From contig JAADFV010000232.1 of the NCBI GenBank assembly GCA_013152695.1, forward strand, positions 1 to 22,473: a stretch of DNA of 22,473 bases, given 5' to 3'. The notes under the pieces are model-generated. The model did no database searches and was not told the origin of the DNA. It saw only the letters and a program-made list of their open reading frames with translations. Both the position numbers and the translations under genes were made by a program. Origin of the DNA: Chloroflexota bacterium (lineage in GTDB: Bacteria; Chloroflexota; Anaerolineae; J102). Shown here piece by piece: positions 1 to 8,628 of the stretch (position 1 is its first letter; each line of letters opens with the position of its first letter).

Positions 1-124
1 CCTCGCTGTATGAGATGATGGCTGAACAACACTGAAATTATAACATCGAAGAGAGGGGAATGATAAATCGCTGTAAACCAGGTGGAATCTGTGCGTTTTG
101 CGCAGCCACAGCCGGATAATTCTT

Positions 125-160
125 AAAAAAAGCCCTCCCGGCTCAGGTGGGCGGGAGGGC
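125..160 (-). terminator. Rho-independent terminator of the kor operon
   Basis: A perfect 9-bp GC-rich stem (GCCCTCCCG at 132-140 with CGGGAGGGC at 152-160) encloses an 11-base loop. Read on the minus strand it is followed by a run of seven T (the A run 125-131 on the plus strand). It lies just past the stop codon of the beta-subunit gene, so it ends the minus-strand operon. Only two T follow it on the plus strand, so it is not clearly bidirectional. Confidence 0.9.
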
Positions 161-181
161 TTGGAATGTGCTAGGGTTGAG

Positions 182-1699
182 CTAGAGGACAGTCGCCAGA
201 AAATGAATGATGTCGCGGATGGAAATGATGCCCAAAGGCAGGTTGTTGTCATCCACAATGGGGATATGGCGGATATCTTGTGTGGAGATGAGATGCAAGA
301 CTTCGATGATGGGTGCATCTAATGTCAAAGCAACAGGATCGGGCGTCATGTACTCGGCTACGGTTACGGTATGAAGATCGATATCCTGACCAAGAACGCG
401 CGAGGTAAGGTCACTTTCGGTAAAGATACCGGCGAGGTGGCCGTCAGCATTGGTCACGAGCAGGCTACCGATGTTGTGTTCTTGCATCAAGCTGATAACA
501 CTATCCAAACGAGCGGAGGCCTGAACGATGATAGGCCCTTTGGGTGTCAAAGCAGAGACTTGCAGACCGCCAAGACGTTCTTCGAGTTCGCTTTCACTCA
601 AATCCTGTAAAAGATCGTCCATGTAAGATTCATCGAGGTTAGAGGGGAGTCTGCTTTGCACCTTCATTTTCGAATCTTTGTGGCCGTCGGTACGGTCGGG
701 AATGATCCAGGTGTCGGCGGCATTGTACAGGGCTCGCAGATGCCCTTCTCCCTTCTGTGCCTTGGCCTCCTCTACTTGCCTCCATACCCCTGCGCAATAG
801 GTGGGTCGTTCTACATCGAAAATGACACCAATGGGCATGGGATAAGTGAGACGGCTGAGCATCCAGGCGAGAGTCACGGACGAAGTATCGTGAACGACTA
901 AATCATCTTCTGTGTATTCCTCACCCAATTCAACGACTTCGAGGCCAGCTTTGCCCCAAATAATGCCTTTGTCGTCGTTTCTGCCGAAAATCATGGGCTT
1001 GCCGTTTTCCAGGAAAAGATCGTTATCTGAGCGAAGCTTACGATCACTGTAGGGTTCCCAGGCGCCGTTGTTGAAAATCACGCAGTTTTGGAAAACCTCT
1101 ACGAAGGCAACACCTTTATGTTTGGCCGCCTTGAAGAACATCTCACCCATGTGCTTGGTGACCACATCGACGGTGCGGGCAATGAATGTAGCCTCGGATG
1201 CCAGGGCCAGAGAGATGGGATTGATGGGCTGCTCCAGGCTCCCCATGGGCGACGACTTGGTACGGATGCCCTGAGGCGAGGTGGGAGAATACTGGCCTTT
1301 GGTCAGGCCGTAGATACGGTTATTGAAAAGGATGATGTTGAGATCGACGTTACGGCGGCAGGCATGGATAAGATGGTTACCACCGATTGACAAGGCATCA
1401 CCATCACCCGTAATCACCCAGACACTGAGCTCGGGATTGGTAATTTTCAGCCCAGTCGCCAAGGTGGGGGCACGGCCATGAATACTATGAATGCCGTAAG
1501 TGTTCATGTAGTAAGGGAAGCGACTGGAACAACCGATGCCCGAAATGAAGACGATATTTTCTTTGGGAATACCGAGCTCGGGCAGTGTTTTTTGAACCTG
1601 GGAAAGGATAGCGTAGTCACCACACCCAGGGCACCACCGCACTGTCTGGTCAGATACAAAGTCTTTACGGGTAAGACGGATAGGCTCTGTAATACTCAT
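182..1699 (-). CDS. korB: 2-oxoacid:ferredoxin oxidoreductase beta subunit with C-terminal CBS pair
   Basis: This is the thiamine-diphosphate and iron-sulfur subunit of a cytoplasmic 2-oxoacid:ferredoxin oxidoreductase, probably the 2-oxoglutarate type. With KorA it oxidatively decarboxylates a 2-oxoacid to an acyl-CoA and reduces ferredoxin, or runs in reverse. The core (about residues 1-335) has WCPGCG at 22-27, the TPP-binding GDGD at 98-101 and [11 protein letters not shown] at about 126-136. Cysteines 23, 26, 57 and 206 match the four expected [4Fe-4S] ligands. KorB proteins usually end near 290-350 residues. Here a linker leads to two CBS domains at about 385-440 and 447-505, giving 505 residues. 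The start overlaps the korA stop by 4 bases, so the two are translationally coupled. The substrate (2-oxoglutarate versus pyruvate) is inferred from resemblance to actinobacterial KorB and is not proven. The CBS fusion suggests control by adenine nucleotides, which is also inference. Confidence 0.93.
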   Translation of the reverse strand: MSITEPIRLTRKDFVSDQTVRWCPGCGDYAILSQVQKTLPELGIPKENIVFISGIGCSSRFPYYMNTYGIHSIHGRAPTLATGLKITNPELSVWVITGDGDALSIGGNHLIHACRRNVDLNIILFNNRIYGLTKGQYSPTSPQGIRTKSSPMGSLEQPINPISLALASEATFIARTVDVVTKHMGEMFFKAAKHKGVAFVEVFQNCVIFNNGAWEPYSDRKLRSDNDLFLENGKPMIFGRNDDKGIIWGKAGLEVVELGEEYTEDDLVVHDTSSVTLAWMLSRLTYPMPIGVIFDVERPTYCAGVWRQVEEAKAQKGEGHLRALYNAADTWIIPDRTDGHKDSKMKVQSRLPSNLDESYMDDLLQDLSESELEERLGGLQVSALTPKGPIIVQASARLDSVISLMQEHNIGSLLVTNADGHLAGIFTESDLTSRVLGQDIDLHTVTVAEYMTPDPVALTLDAPIIEVLHLISTQDIRHIPIVDDNNLPLGIISIRDIIHFLATVL

Positions 1700-3561
1700 G
1701 ATGCTTCTCCTGCCAAGACCTCGTCGATCTTGCGGCTGATTTCACTGATTTTGAAAGGACGACCTTTGACCTTGTTGAGTGTGTAGAGGTCGCGTAAATA
1801 CTGGTTACGTAAAAGAAGGGCGAGTTGTCCCATATTCATTTCCACAACAAGAATATGACGATAACGTTGCAGGAGATAACCCAAATTACGAGGGAAGGGA
1901 TTAATGTAGCGGAGATGCGCCTGGGCCACAGAGAGACCTTTGGCTTGAGCTTGGCTCACGGCGGCATGGATGGCGCCATATGTACTTCCCCAACCGACTA
2001 CCAATAATTTACCTTCTTCTGGTCCGAATACAGCTTGTTCAGGAATGACATCGGTGAGACGAGCTACTTTCGCCGCACGATCATCGACCATTCGCTGATG
2101 ATCTTCGGGTGAATAGGAGACATTGCCATATTCGGGTGATTTTTCCAGCCCACCCATGCGGTGCTCGAGGCCGGGAGTTCCGGGAATGGCCCATGGACGC
2201 CCCAGAGTAACGGGATCTCGCTTGTAAGGGAGAAAACGCCCGTCATCGCTATTCGGGCCCGTAGGATGTTCGATAACAATGGGAGGGATGCTGTCAGGAT
2301 CAGGAATTCGCCAGGGTTCGGCACTGTTACCCAGGTAACCGTCACTGAGAATAAGGACCGGGGTCATGGCACGTACGGCCAAACGATAGGCCTCGAGGGC
2401 AATGTCAAAGCCGTCAGCAGGTGTAGCGGGGGCCAAGACAGGAATAGGGCTCTCGCCATTTCGTCCGAACATGGCCTGTAAGAGATCAGCTTGTTCCACC
2501 TTGGTAGGAAGCCCCGTACTGGGCCCACCGCGTTGGACATTGACCACGACCATAGGCAACTCGAGCATAACGGCCAGGTTGAGGGCCTCACTCTTGAGGG
2601 CAAGACCGGGGCCGCTGGTGCCGGTTACAGCCACAGCACCGCCAAAAGCAGCACCTACCGTAGCCCCCATCGCCGCGATCTCGTCTTCGGCCTGAAAGGT
2701 GATGACGTTAAAGTTGCGCAGTGGTGCCAAGGCATGAAGAATGTCGCTGGCAGGAGTGATAGGATAAGCGCCGTAGAAGAGGGGCTTGTTGGCCTTTTGG
2801 GCCGCCGTAACAAGACCCAAAGCAATGGCTTCATTACCGCTAACTTTACGGTAAGTTCCAGGGGGCAAAGAAGCAGGTCTGATGTGATATCGAACCTGAA
2901 ATGCTTCTGTCGTGTCACCAAAGAAATAGCCCGCCTGTAAGGCACGAATATTGGCCTCGGCCACAGCGGGACGTTTGGCAAATTTGGTTTTCACCCAGGC
3001 AATCGTATTATCTAAAGGACGATCATAAATCCAGTACACGAGACCAAGAGCAAAGAAGTTCTGACTTCGATCCATGCTCTTGGGACTCAAACTCTCTACC
3101 CCTTTCACCGCTTCGCGATTCAAAGTGGTGATGGGCACTTCGAAAACGCGAAAGTTACTCAAGGAGCCATCTTTGAGAGGATTTGTTTTATAACCCGCTT
3201 TCTGGAGATTGGCTTTAGTAAAAGCATCCGTGTTGACGATAATAGTGGCGCCGGGTTCAAGGTCGGGTAGGCTCACTTTAAGCGCAGCTGGATTCATGGC
3301 GATAAGCACGTGGGGCGAATCACCTGGGGTCCAAATATCGTGCTCGGAGAGTTGGACCTGAAAACCGCTGACGCCAGCAAGAGTGCCGGCCGGGGCCCGA
3401 ATTTCGGCGGGGTAATCAGGTAAAGTACTGATGTCATTACCAACAATGGCCGCCGTATTAGTGAACTGGGTGCCAGTCAATTGCATGCCGTCGCCTGAGT
3501 CGCCGGCAAAACGAATGACTACAGAATCCAGTTCCTGTATCTTCACTTTCGGTGCAGTCAT
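1696..3561 (-). CDS. korA: 2-oxoacid:ferredoxin oxidoreductase alpha subunit with fused gamma domain
   Basis: This is the alpha subunit partner of the adjacent KorB. It carries an N-terminal gamma domain (about 10-200), with [14 protein letters not shown] at 17-30, followed by the alpha domains. Visible landmarks are YPITPASDI at 266-274, [13 protein letters not shown] at 313-325 and [11 protein letters not shown] at 344-354, with a transketolase-C-like end. The gamma-alpha fusion and these motifs are typical of KorA in actinobacteria and related lineages. I place the start at 3561 (621 residues) rather than the upstream ATG at 3576. The GAGGAG at 3569-3574 sits 7 bases before the 3561 ATG and would lie inside the coding region if 3576 were used. 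The gene follows the CBS gene by 56 bases and overlaps korB by 4. It acts in the TCA cycle or reductive carboxylation; the direction cannot be told from sequence. Confidence 0.93.
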   Translation of the reverse strand: MTAPKVKIQELDSVVIRFAGDSGDGMQLTGTQFTNTAAIVGNDISTLPDYPAEIRAPAGTLAGVSGFQVQLSEHDIWTPGDSPHVLIAMNPAALKVSLPDLEPGATIIVNTDAFTKANLQKAGYKTNPLKDGSLSNFRVFEVPITTLNREAVKGVESLSPKSMDRSQNFFALGLVYWIYDRPLDNTIAWVKTKFAKRPAVAEANIRALQAGYFFGDTTEAFQVRYHIRPASLPPGTYRKVSGNEAIALGLVTAAQKANKPLFYGAYPITPASDILHALAPLRNFNVITFQAEDEIAAMGATVGAAFGGAVAVTGTSGPGLALKSEALNLAVMLELPMVVVNVQRGGPSTGLPTKVEQADLLQAMFGRNGESPIPVLAPATPADGFDIALEAYRLAVRAMTPVLILSDGYLGNSAEPWRIPDPDSIPPIVIEHPTGPNSDDGRFLPYKRDPVTLGRPWAIPGTPGLEHRMGGLEKSPEYGNVSYSPEDHQRMVDDRAAKVARLTDVIPEQAVFGPEEGKLLVVGWGSTYGAIHAAVSQAQAKGLSVAQAHLRYINPFPRNLGYLLQRYRHILVVEMNMGQLALLLRNQYLRDLYTLNKVKGRPFKISEISRKIDEVLAGEAS

Positions 3562-3580
3562 GAAAGAACTCCTCATGTCA

Positions 3581-3595
3581 GGACTACCTTAGTCC
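3581..3595 (-). other. Short hairpin just upstream of korA ribosome binding site
   Basis: GGACTA (3581-3586) and TAGTCC (3590-3595) form a perfect 6-bp inverted repeat with a 3-base loop. It lies 6 bases upstream of the korA Shine-Dalgarno sequence, in the 56-base gap after the CBS gene. It could stabilise or separate the transcript segments or be a protein site. There is no T-run directly after it on the minus strand, so it is not a standard terminator. Confidence 0.4.
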
Positions 3596-3617
3596 CGATA
3601 AGAAAACTTATATTTTA

Positions 3618-4085
3618 TCAGGCGCCGTGGCGATGGCGCGCAATAGGGGATGAAGTTGGGGGGCGATTGTAAATATCTGCAGGGAAATTATCTGCTAAGA
3701 AATTGATGAAGGCATTGTGCGTAAAGTTACCGATAATTTCGCCCGAGGAAGAAACAACAGGTAAATTCCGCACATGGTGTTCATCCATCATCTTGAGTGC
3801 GGTGACGATCGAGTAATCGGAGTGAGCAAGGCGCGGATTGGGCGTCATCACTTCTTGGATTGATTTCTCCAGGACCTCCGGTTTATTCACCACTTTCTGC
3901 AGCACATCGCGATCGGTAAAAATACCGATAAGCTTATCGTCCTCGATCACAAACGCACAATGCGTCTTTGTTTCTTGCATTTTTTCTACTGTTTCTTTCA
4001 CAGAACTTTGGCCGGAAACAGTACAATAATGCGATAGATCGAGCTGCGAAATGGGTTCCTCGTGCAATTCTTGTAATATAGTCAT
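3618..4085 (-). CDS. Stand-alone CBS-pair protein upstream of korAB
   Basis: This 155-residue cytoplasmic protein is made almost entirely of two CBS domains, at about 18-72 and 78-131. Typical signatures are visible: a GIFTDRD end to the first and VMTPNP opening the second. CBS pairs usually bind AMP, ATP, SAM or related ligands and regulate partner proteins. The second repeat ends in FTHNAFINFLAD rather than the usual T-x-x-D motif that contacts ribose, so that site may be altered. The last 20 residues are proline-, serine- and histidine-rich and look disordered. GAGG lies 7 bases before the ATG. The gene is first in a probable operon with korA and korB, and korB itself ends in a CBS pair. 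A role as nucleotide-responsive regulator of the oxidoreductase is suggested by context only. Confidence 0.88.
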   Translation of the reverse strand: MTILQELHEEPISQLDLSHYCTVSGQSSVKETVEKMQETKTHCAFVIEDDKLIGIFTDRDVLQKVVNKPEVLEKSIQEVMTPNPRLAHSDYSIVTALKMMDEHHVRNLPVVSSSGEIIGNFTHNAFINFLADNFPADIYNRPPTSSPIARHRHGA

Positions 4086-4149
4086 ATATTTTCCTCGTAA
4101 AAAAGAGCCGAATCGATTATTCGCCTCCCTTTGGGGTGAGTCTATTCTA

Positions 4150-4162
4150 CCTCTCTGAGAGG
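4150..4162. promoter_or_regulatory. Small palindrome in the promoter region of the CBS-korAB operon
   Basis: CCTCT (4150-4154) and AGAGG (4158-4162) form a perfect inverted repeat with a 3-base spacer, 65 bases upstream of the CBS gene start. On the minus strand a TAGAAT box (-10-like, 4144-4149) directly follows the palindrome. No convincing -35 box is seen. It could be an operator overlapping the promoter spacer, but both calls are weak. Confidence 0.25.
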
Positions 4163-4316
4163 AGAAATAGGAAAATTAGGAGAATGATAAATGGCAGCAC
4201 CTCATGATGCCCAATTTATGAGTGCTGACAAGTGTAATGTCGATCCCTATACCCCCTAAAATGTACCTCATTCACCCATAAAACTATCCAGCATTGCCGT
4301 ACCAGCGTAAAAATAC

Positions 4317-5648
4317 CTAGCTTTTAGGCCGTGGCGGAGGAGGAGTAGAAGAAGGACGACTGATCACAACAGTAGGGCGAGGCTCAGACTCGGAGGATGA
4401 GGAAGTATCCGTAGATGAAGTATTCGCCTCAGAACTAGATTCTGCGAGAATTTCAGGATAGGGATATTGGCCCAGTAGCCGGGCGTAAACGTATTCTCCC
4501 CAGGTGCGTAGGGTTGCCAACACCGGCGCTGCCACAAAAGCACCTAATACACCAAAATGGAAGGAAAAAACAAGCACGCCTCCCAGAACGAAGATAGGAT
4601 GAACCCCCACGCTGCTCCCCAGAATACGAGGGACTAAAATGTAATTTTCCAGTTGCTGAATAAGGGTGTAAAGGGCGACCACGACAAGCATGACCGTAAA
4701 GTGGGAAATATCTGGATAAAGGGGAGAACCAGCAAGAAGGGCAATGAAAATGGCGGGAATGAGAGAAAGGATGGGACCAATGTTGGGTAGAATCTCGAGA
4801 ATGCCGGCAATCATGCCCAGTGCGAGTGCCCCGGGTAAGCCAATAAAACGGAGACCCAACCAAACGCTTATCCCCACCACCATGCTCAGGAGCAATTGCC
4901 CCCGAAAGAAAGCATGCCATACCTGCCCCGTACGACGCCAAAGCTCACGCCATTCGGGCCGATAATCTTCTGGCGCCAACTGCACAATCGTTTCGAAAAA
5001 GAGGGGCATGTCTTTGGTGAGATAAAGCGTGAAAATCAAAAGAAGCATCAAGCCCAAGAGAATGGCAAAGGCCGCGGCCAAGAAGGAAGTGGCCAGGTTT
5101 GTGGCGAAGCCAAGAAGGTTGCCGGCGGAACGAATCGTTTCATTAACGACACCAATCCACTCAGAAGGGCGGGGAAGCCAGGCGGTCAGATCGATGTAAC
5201 TCAAACCGGCAATGATCTGACGATAGAGGGGCATGAAATCGATATGAATCCCCAAAAATTGAATACCCGGCCACTGCTGAGGTAATTCTTGTACCCATAA
5301 GCTGAAACTATTGAGCCAGGAGGACAAATCAAAAGAAATGGGCTGGAGATCGATTAAGAGGGAGGGAATAAGAAAAAGAATAACGAGTACAACCAGGGCC
5401 AGCACAACCATGACCACAAAAAACGTGGCGATCCCTCTTGGCACCTTAAGGCGCGTCAAGACGGTAATCAAAGGCTGGAGGAGATAAGCAATGATCGAAG
5501 AAAAAACAAGAAGCCACCAGAACGGACGCGCCAACCACAGCAACCACAAACAAACGGCAAGGGTAAAAAGCAGCATGACCAACCGCGTGGTCGGCGACCA
5601 GCCGTTATCTTCAGGGGAAGGACGAGCAGGAGGAATTTCGTTGTTCAC
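4317..5648 (-). CDS. AI-2E family transporter (putative permease)
   Basis: This 443-residue integral membrane protein has the AI-2E/UPF0118 layout. Two to three hydrophobic helices fill about 22-100, followed by a soluble-looking amphipathic region (about 105-185). A cluster of further helices then runs to about 390. The conserved PNIGPILSLIPAIF segment lies near residue 290. Family members have been linked to autoinducer-2 export, Na+/H+ antiport or other small-solute transport, so the substrate here is unknown. The start is GTG at 5648 with no clear Shine-Dalgarno sequence; the next in-frame ATG would remove the N-terminal tail only. The last 45 residues are an unusual Ser/Thr/Glu- then Pro-rich low-complexity tail, probably disordered in the cytoplasm. 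It stands alone, divergent from the nucleotidyltransferase gene. Confidence 0.88.
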   Translation of the reverse strand: MNNEIPPARPSPEDNGWSPTTRLVMLLFTLAVCLWLLWLARPFWWLLVFSSIIAYLLQPLITVLTRLKVPRGIATFFVVMVVLALVVLVILFLIPSLLIDLQPISFDLSSWLNSFSLWVQELPQQWPGIQFLGIHIDFMPLYRQIIAGLSYIDLTAWLPRPSEWIGVVNETIRSAGNLLGFATNLATSFLAAAFAILLGLMLLLIFTLYLTKDMPLFFETIVQLAPEDYRPEWRELWRRTGQVWHAFFRGQLLLSMVVGISVWLGLRFIGLPGALALGMIAGILEILPNIGPILSLIPAIFIALLAGSPLYPDISHFTVMLVVVALYTLIQQLENYILVPRILGSSVGVHPIFVLGGVLVFSFHFGVLGAFVAAPVLATLRTWGEYVYARLLGQYPYPEILAESSSEANTSSTDTSSSSESEPRPTVVISRPSSTPPPPRPKS

Positions 5649-5812
5649 AGGCGAGTAGCAAAGAAACAGAAAAAGCGGTAATTGCCGTCAATACGCTGAC
5701 AAGTATCGATATCACTAAGTATACACTATTTCCCCAAGGTTGTTCCATTCTTGTTTGCACTCAGGGACTGCACCCGTTTAGTCGCTGGTGCCTGCAAATT
5801 TCGCTGATTAAA

Positions 5813-5842
5813 GTGCGTCACACCTGCCGAGGTGCGACGCAC
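5813..5842. other. Strong imperfect hairpin in divergent promoter region
   Basis: The outer arms GTGCGTC (5813-5819) and GACGCAC (5836-5842) are perfectly complementary. A single A/C mismatch follows, then the inner arms CACCT (5821-5825) and AGGTG (5830-5834) around a GCCG loop. That gives 12 paired positions out of 13. On the minus strand it is followed by TTTAAT, too weak for a confident terminator. It could be a regulator binding site, an RNA structure or a weak terminator. Confidence 0.55.
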
Positions 5843-5956
5843 GTGGTCCGCGCCGGCTAAATTGATACAGTGTCTTACCCTCACGGGCATTTTAATTTGG
5901 GGGTAAGTTTCTTTATCTCTTTTCTTACTCCTGATACTCAGGCACGCTGTCCTCTA

Positions 5957-5965
5957 TGATATAAT
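5957..5965 (+). promoter_or_regulatory. Extended -10 promoter for a leaderless start
   Basis: TGATATAAT is a perfect match to the extended -10 consensus TGnTATAAT. The -10 hexamer ends 6 bases before the ATG at 5972, so transcription should begin at or within a base of the start codon. No Shine-Dalgarno sequence fits upstream, which agrees with a leaderless mRNA. No good -35 box is visible, as expected for extended -10 promoters. Confidence 0.7.
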
Positions 5966-5971
5966 CGGGCC

Positions 5972-8572
5972 ATGGAGGTCATTCTCACCCACGAGCATGC
6001 GGATTTCGACGCTTTGGCCAGCCTATTGGCGGCCAGTAAGCTCTTCCCGCAGGCAATTCCCGTCTTACCGCGTAAACTCAATCGCAATTTGCGTGATTTT
6101 TTAGTACTTTATCGAGGAGTACTTCCCTTTGTGCGCGCCGAGGAATTGCCAAAACGTCGCGTCGAACAGGCGATATTTGTCGATACACAGACGGCCCAAG
6201 CTGTACGGGGCATGACACACAATACCCCCATACGCATTATCGATCATCATTCCTGTGAACGAGAGCTACCTCCTCACTATCACTACTGGGGTGAACCCGT
6301 CGGTGCCACCACCACCTTACTCCTCGAACAACTGATTAGCCGTGGCATTAACATCACGCCGATCGAAGCAACTCTCCTTTTGTTAGGAATCTACGAGGAT
6401 ACAGGCACTCTCCTTTATGCCAGCACAACCCCGCGTGATTTACGCTGTGCGGCCTGGCTTTTGGACCGCGGCGCCAATCTCGAAGTTGTTCATGACTTTC
6501 TCCACCATCCTCTCACTCCCAGCCAGCAACGCTTACTCGAAGCTCTGCAGGAGCACGCAGAAAGCTACGACATCGAAGATCATCTCATCGTCATCTCTTG
6601 CGTAAAAGCAACCGAGCCCGTAGAAGAGGTGAGTACGCTCGCCCACAAAATGCGAGATTACTTCGATCCGGATGGCCTTTTCGTCATCATCGATTTCGGG
6701 GATCGCATCCAAATGGTGGCCCGATCTACGACCAACCATATTCATGTGGGTGAAATTGCGGAACAGTTTGGCGGGGGAGGGCATCACCGGGCCGCGGCGG
6801 CGCTGATCCGTAATCAGAGCTTGGAGGCGGTGAAAAGCAAACTTCTCACCATCCTTCCCCAGGCGATCCGCCCTGCGATTAAAGTACGCGACATCATGTC
6901 GTGGGGACTACGCACGATCCCCCCTACTATGACCGTAAACGAGGCCTTACAGCAGATGAAACGCCTGGGCCATGAAGGTTTTCCGGTCGTAGAAGATGGC
7001 AAGTTATACGGTATTGTGACCCGTCGCATCATCGACCGAGCCATGCACCACAACATGCACAACGAGCCGGTGCGCAATGTCATGCGCGAGGGTGTCGTCA
7101 CGGTCGGCATCGAGGATTCGGTACAAAGCTTGCAACAAAAAATGATGAGCGAGGGGTGGGGACAGGTTCCCGTAGTCGATGAGCAGGGTCGACTGGTGGG
7201 TATCGTCACCCGTTCCGACTTGCTCAAGTTGTGGGCCACACCCGAAGAAGAACGTACCCCCTCCTCAGTCGCCTTGCAAATGCAGACCGCTTTGCCCGCC
7301 GGACTGTTACACCTCCTCCGTCAAATCGGCGAGCATGCTTCACAGTTGAACACTCCCACTTATGCCGTGGGGGGCTTTGTACGTGACTTGTTATTGGGTT
7401 TCCCCAACCTGGATATCGATCTCGTGGTAGAAGGATCTGCGGCAGAGCTGGCACAGGCCTTGGCGCGAGACTACGGTGGCCGGGTGCGCGTCCACCAGCG
7501 CTTTGGCACCGCCAAGTGGATCCGCGATGAAGAGGCATTTGCAGCCGGAAAAGCTCTGCCAGACAATACCCCTTCGAGCGTCGATTTTGCCACAGCCCGC
7601 ATCGAATTCTACGAAGAAGCGACAGCCTTGCCTGTCGTGGAGCAATCGAGTATCAAACTCGACTTGCATCGCCGCGATTTTACCATCAATACCCTGGCTA
7701 TCCGCCTGGACGGCGTCCACTGGGGCGAGTTGCTAGACTTTTATGGCGGCCAGCAGGACCTGCAAAAGGGCATTATTCGCGTTTTGCATTCACTCAGTTT
7801 TGTCGAAGACCCGACTCGTATTTTGCGGGCAGCTCGTTTTGAGCAGCGTTTTGGTTTCACCATCGACAGTCGCACCGAAGAATTGATTTACAAAGCCATC
7901 GATTTGCTTCCGCGCGTCAGTGGCTCCCGCATCCGTCATGAAATCAATCTCATCCTGCAGGAACAACAGCCCGAAAAAGCTCTCCGTCGTTTGCACGAAC
8001 TAGGCGTTTGGGCACAGCTCGACCCTGATCTGAGCTGGAATCATCGCTTGGAGACCAAATTTCAGGGTTTACGCGCGGCCCTGGCGGCCCATCCCGAAAA
8101 ATACGGGGCCAGCGAACGGCTGTATCTGGCCTTATGGTTCTATCATCTCGATTCGGCCGCCCATGAGCGTTTGAGTGAATACTTGCGGCTCAACGCCCAC
8201 ACGCGCGCTTTATTGGCAGAGTGCCAGCGTATCAGGGCCCTGACTCCAGCTCTCCTTGCGCCCCACCTGCCCAACTCTGAACTCGACCGCCTCCTTGCGC
8301 CCTTCAGTCATGACGCCCTGCTTGTCGCCCGTATCGCCACTGATGACTGGACTTTGCGTGATCGCATCTTGGATTACGAGGTGCACTTACGCCCGCAAAA
8401 GATCCATTTGAGCGGGGATATGCTCAAAGCGCTTGGTGTGCCGCCAGGGCCGATCTACCGTGACATTTTCCAAAAAGTGCGCGCCGCCCTCCTTGATGGC
8501 GATATTCACAGCGAGGAAGAAGAGCTGGCGATGGCCAAAGCCCTGCTTGCAGAACAAACACAAACAAGGTAA
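5972..8572 (+). CDS. DHH phosphoesterase-CBS-CBS-tRNA nucleotidyltransferase fusion (CCA- or A-adding)
   Basis: This 866-residue cytoplasmic enzyme adds nucleotides to tRNA 3' ends. Residues 1-295 are a DHH/DHHA1 phosphoesterase domain, with metal-binding candidates in HEHADFDA (7-14), D71, DHH at 91-93 and GGGGHH at 267-272. Two CBS domains follow at about 303-358 and 366-420. From about 440 comes a class II nucleotidyltransferase head with GGFVRD at 467-472, the catalytic DID at 481-483, RRDFTIN at 567-573 and the base-reading EDPTR at 612-616. A helical tRNA-binding tail completes it. The same architecture is known from cyanobacteria and Aquifex, where such enzymes may add only A. Full CCA addition versus A addition cannot be decided here. 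All catalytic motifs seen are intact. The ATG at 5972 lies just after a TATAAT box, so the message is probably leaderless. The window's tRNA-Arg gene lacks CCA and so depends on such an enzyme. Confidence 0.93.
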   Translation: MEVILTHEHADFDALASLLAASKLFPQAIPVLPRKLNRNLRDFLVLYRGVLPFVRAEELPKRRVEQAIFVDTQTAQAVRGMTHNTPIRIIDHHSCERELPPHYHYWGEPVGATTTLLLEQLISRGINITPIEATLLLLGIYEDTGTLLYASTTPRDLRCAAWLLDRGANLEVVHDFLHHPLTPSQQRLLEALQEHAESYDIEDHLIVISCVKATEPVEEVSTLAHKMRDYFDPDGLFVIIDFGDRIQMVARSTTNHIHVGEIAEQFGGGGHHRAAAALIRNQSLEAVKSKLLTILPQAIRPAIKVRDIMSWGLRTIPPTMTVNEALQQMKRLGHEGFPVVEDGKLYGIVTRRIIDRAMHHNMHNEPVRNVMREGVVTVGIEDSVQSLQQKMMSEGWGQVPVVDEQGRLVGIVTRSDLLKLWATPEEERTPSSVALQMQTALPAGLLHLLRQIGEHASQLNTPTYAVGGFVRDLLLGFPNLDIDLVVEGSAAELAQALARDYGGRVRVHQRFGTAKWIRDEEAFAAGKALPDNTPSSVDFATARIEFYEEATALPVVEQSSIKLDLHRRDFTINTLAIRLDGVHWGELLDFYGGQQDLQKGIIRVLHSLSFVEDPTRILRAARFEQRFGFTIDSRTEELIYKAIDLLPRVSGSRIRHEINLILQEQQPEKALRRLHELGVWAQLDPDLSWNHRLETKFQGLRAALAAHPEKYGASERLYLALWFYHLDSAAHERLSEYLRLNAHTRALLAECQRIRALTPALLAPHLPNSELDRLLAPFSHDALLVARIATDDWTLRDRILDYEVHLRPQKIHLSGDMLKALGVPPGPIYRDIFQKVRAALLDGDIHSEEEELAMAKALLAEQTQTR

Positions 8573-8628
8573 GCTATACCCTGAAAGCCTTTTACTGCAC
8601 TAATCCCTTCTCTACTGGGGGTGAATAG

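Larger units (their letters stand above)
5649..5971. other. 323-base divergent intergenic region
   Basis: This gap separates the AI-2E gene (minus) from the DHH-CBS-nucleotidyltransferase gene (plus) and contains no supportable coding sequence. It holds a strong hairpin at 5813-5842 and a perfect extended -10 box at 5957-5965. A possible minus-strand -10 (TATACT, read from 5723 to 5718) would give the AI-2E gene a leader of about 60 bases. No -35 box for the latter is convincing. Confidence 0.6.

Noticed and set aside
60..119. A 19-codon reading frame after a GAGGGG sequence
   Set aside because: It is too short to support and has no family resemblance; the purine run alone is weak evidence.
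98..3131. Many plus-strand reading frames opposite korB and korA
   Set aside because: They lie antisense to well-supported genes and their translations show no recognisable motifs.
3562..3576. Alternative korA start giving five extra residues
   Set aside because: The best Shine-Dalgarno sequence lies inside this stretch, in the right position for the ATG at 3561.
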